From contig NC_049983.1 in assembly GCF_000003815.2 (NCBI RefSeq), forward strand, positions 23,971,939 to 24,035,938: a stretch of DNA of 64,000 bases, written 5' to 3'. Position numbers and translations under genes: made by a program. Each line of letters begins with the position of its first letter. Within the stretch, counting starts at the first letter, position 1. The notes below the pieces were generated by a model, which was not told the origin of the DNA, searched no databases, and saw only the letters and a program-made list of their open reading frames with translations. Below, one piece after another: positions 62,335-64,000 of this stretch. Source of the stretch: Branchiostoma floridae. Taxonomy: Eukaryota > Chordata > Leptocardii > Amphioxiformes > Branchiostomatidae.

Positions 62335-62810
62335 CACTGCTGTCCCTGGTGCTGAATGACATTCACACTACCACTTCTGTCCATGATTCTTGATGGCATT
62401 CACACTAACACTGCTGCCCCTGTCCCTGGTGCTGAACATTCACACAGACACTGCCATCCCTGGGGCTGAATGATATTTACACTGACACCACTGTCCCTGG
62501 TGCTGAATGACATTCATACTGACAATGCTGTCGCTAGTACTGAATGACATTCACACTGACACTGCTGTCCCTGACACTGAATGACATTCACACTGACACC
62601 ACTGTCCCTGTTGCTGAATGACATTCACACTGACACTGTTGTCCCTGGTACTGAATGACATTCATACTGACAATGCTTTCCCTAGTGCTGTATGCTGTAA
62701 CACTACTGCCCATGCTGTTAAATGATATTCATTGTAACACGACTGTCCTTGGTGCTGAGTGACATTCATTATATCACAGCTATCCCTGAGTGACATTCAC
62801 TATAATACTG
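62335..62810. repeat. Minisatellite related to the 4.2-kb array
   Basis: About 12 diverged units of roughly 35 bp: CTGTCCCTGGTGCTGAATGA followed by CATTCACACTGACACTG. The core GTCCCTGGTGCTGAAT and the CACACT half match the 37-bp unit at 4161-5498. Homogenisation is poorer here. Confidence 0.85.
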
Positions 62811-63279
62811 CTATCTGTTGTGATAAATGAATGCATAATGATATCAGATAACGCATCTTACATCAGGGCGCATCAACCCTCACTGAACCGTGACGGTGGT
62901 AGTTTCCATCTTCCCGCCACTTGGTTTCTGTTCTGGCGTCACTTACGACTTCCGGAACGTCAGTGCGTTGAGTCAATCATTTGATGAAGGTCAACGAGTT
63001 CGACTTAAAGTTCACGGTGAGCGTTCTCTTTGTATTGAAAGGAAGCTCAAAACTGTTAAGCTATGGATTCTACCAAGTAAACACAGATGAGTCTTCGTTC
63101 GGATATCGAAGAAGAAGCGTAAAAACACATCATTTGCTTGTGTCCTGGGTTGATCTTCGTACAACTTCCGCCTTGTGACTACACGTATTACTGATATCTT
63201 CGTAATTCATTATGCTAGAATTCCATGCATTGGTATCGTATCATTCAGAAAAGAAAGGTCACCAAGCACGCTTTCAGCA
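62811..63279 (+). other. Downstream flank with possible first exon of another gene
   Basis: ATG at 62984 gives MKVNEFDLKFT and is followed by GTGAGC (63017), a good donor. The sequence before it is somewhat richer in CpG. No second exon can be seen before the gap, so this is only a candidate. Confidence 0.22.
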
Positions 63280-63379
63280 NNNNNNNNNNNNNNNNNNNNN
63301 NNNNNNNNNNNNNNNNNNNNNNNNNNNNNNNNNNNNNNNNNNNNNNNNNNNNNNNNNNNNNNNNNNNNNNNNNNNNNNN
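63280..63379. other. Assembly gap (100 N)
   Basis: Exactly 100 N, a placeholder for a gap of unknown length. Confidence 0.99.
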
Positions 63380-64000
63380 CAGCGATATTGCACGTGTTAT
63401 GATATTATCACACGGAACAAAGGTTCATGTTACGTGTGTCCTTTGTGCACGTATCTTTTTATCCCCTAACACCATCAAGCATAACCTTATATGCCTTTTG
63501 TCTTTTAGTGTTAGGTCATGTTGATTTAAATCACGTTTTCGTACCGAAAACTTTTAAACCATACACTAAATCGTACAAAGCAGATTGCGAAAAAAAATAT
63601 CACGAACGTCACAGAATGTTACTTTTCAACTGTCAGTTCATAGAATGAAGATGTAAAAGAATGAAAATGAAAAGTTATTGTTCGATATACTATTTTCTGT
63701 TAGTTATATCAATGAACTTTTCTAACCACTTTTATTCCATAACAAGGCATTTTGGGCCATTTTTTTTTATTCGCACGCTGGCATCAGTTTTGAATATTCC
63801 ATAGAACGTCATCCATATAATCAAATCAACATGGCGTCACTGCTGTGAAAGTTTTCCTCCGGAAGAAATCTAAAAACTGTTAACTTTGATAGTTCCTTTT
63901 TGAATGTTATATCTTGAAGTTATTAGATCTCTTTACCTCCCTCATTACAGTTGGTATCTCACTGCACTTGCAGTACCGATGCGGCACTGAGGCGTTCGAA
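63380..64000. other. Unassigned sequence after the gap
   Basis: AT-rich; no exon, repeat or RNA gene recognised. The short plus-strand frame 63427-63648 lacks family motifs. Confidence 0.4.

Overview
The window looks like chromosomal DNA from an invertebrate deuterostome, most likely an amphioxus (Branchiostoma). The basis is short exons in long AT-rich introns with GT/AG borders, an ankyrin-Roc-COR-CARD gene, a neighbouring glycosyltransferase-4 exon of a type I associate with lancelet innate-immunity-like genes, LINEs of CR1/L2/Jockey type (one with a 2A-like motif and a PHD finger), tRNA-derived SINEs, helentron-like repeats and many TIR elements. Two 100-N assembly gaps are present (23634-23733 and 63280-63379). 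No database could be searched, so the organism call and all family names rest on motif recognition.

Layout. 1-3.9 kb: the 3' end of a plus-strand gene whose last two visible exons join in frame and encode a GT-B fold glycosyltransferase, followed by a 3' UTR and poly(A) signal. 4.16-5.50 kb: a 37-bp minisatellite with a 13-unit (481 bp) higher-order duplication. 5.5-14.5 kb: accessory DNA with several TIR elements, a GTGA microsatellite, a CpG-rich GGACG-repeat transposon, and a MULE-like element (9-bp target duplication) carrying a LINE with a 765-codon open reverse transcriptase frame.

14.6-61.3 kb: one large plus-strand gene, reconstructed here as 17 coding exons and about 1048 residues. 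It has a short N-terminus, eight ankyrin repeats each on its own phase-0 exon of 99-102 bp, a Roc GTPase domain, a COR domain, and two C-terminal CARDs. It resembles DAPK1 in the Ank-Roc-COR core but lacks the kinase, and CARDs stand where DAPK1 has a Death domain. Its introns hold most of the window: a minus-strand LINE split by an 855-bp TTAA element, a fold-back-like inverted repeat around ankyrin exon 3, a plus-strand 2A/PHD LINE interrupted by nested DNA elements, a triple tandem helentron-like array, SINEs and a dead ankyrin exon.

61.3-64 kb: 3' UTR, poly(A) signal, and a second minisatellite whose unit shares its core with the one at 4.2 kb; then low-complexity-poor sequence, a possible first exon of another gene, and the second gap.

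The CARDs suggest a scaffold or signalling GTPase in an apoptosis or innate-immune pathway, with ankyrin repeats as the recognition surface and Roc-COR as the dimerising switch. That is inference from domain families.
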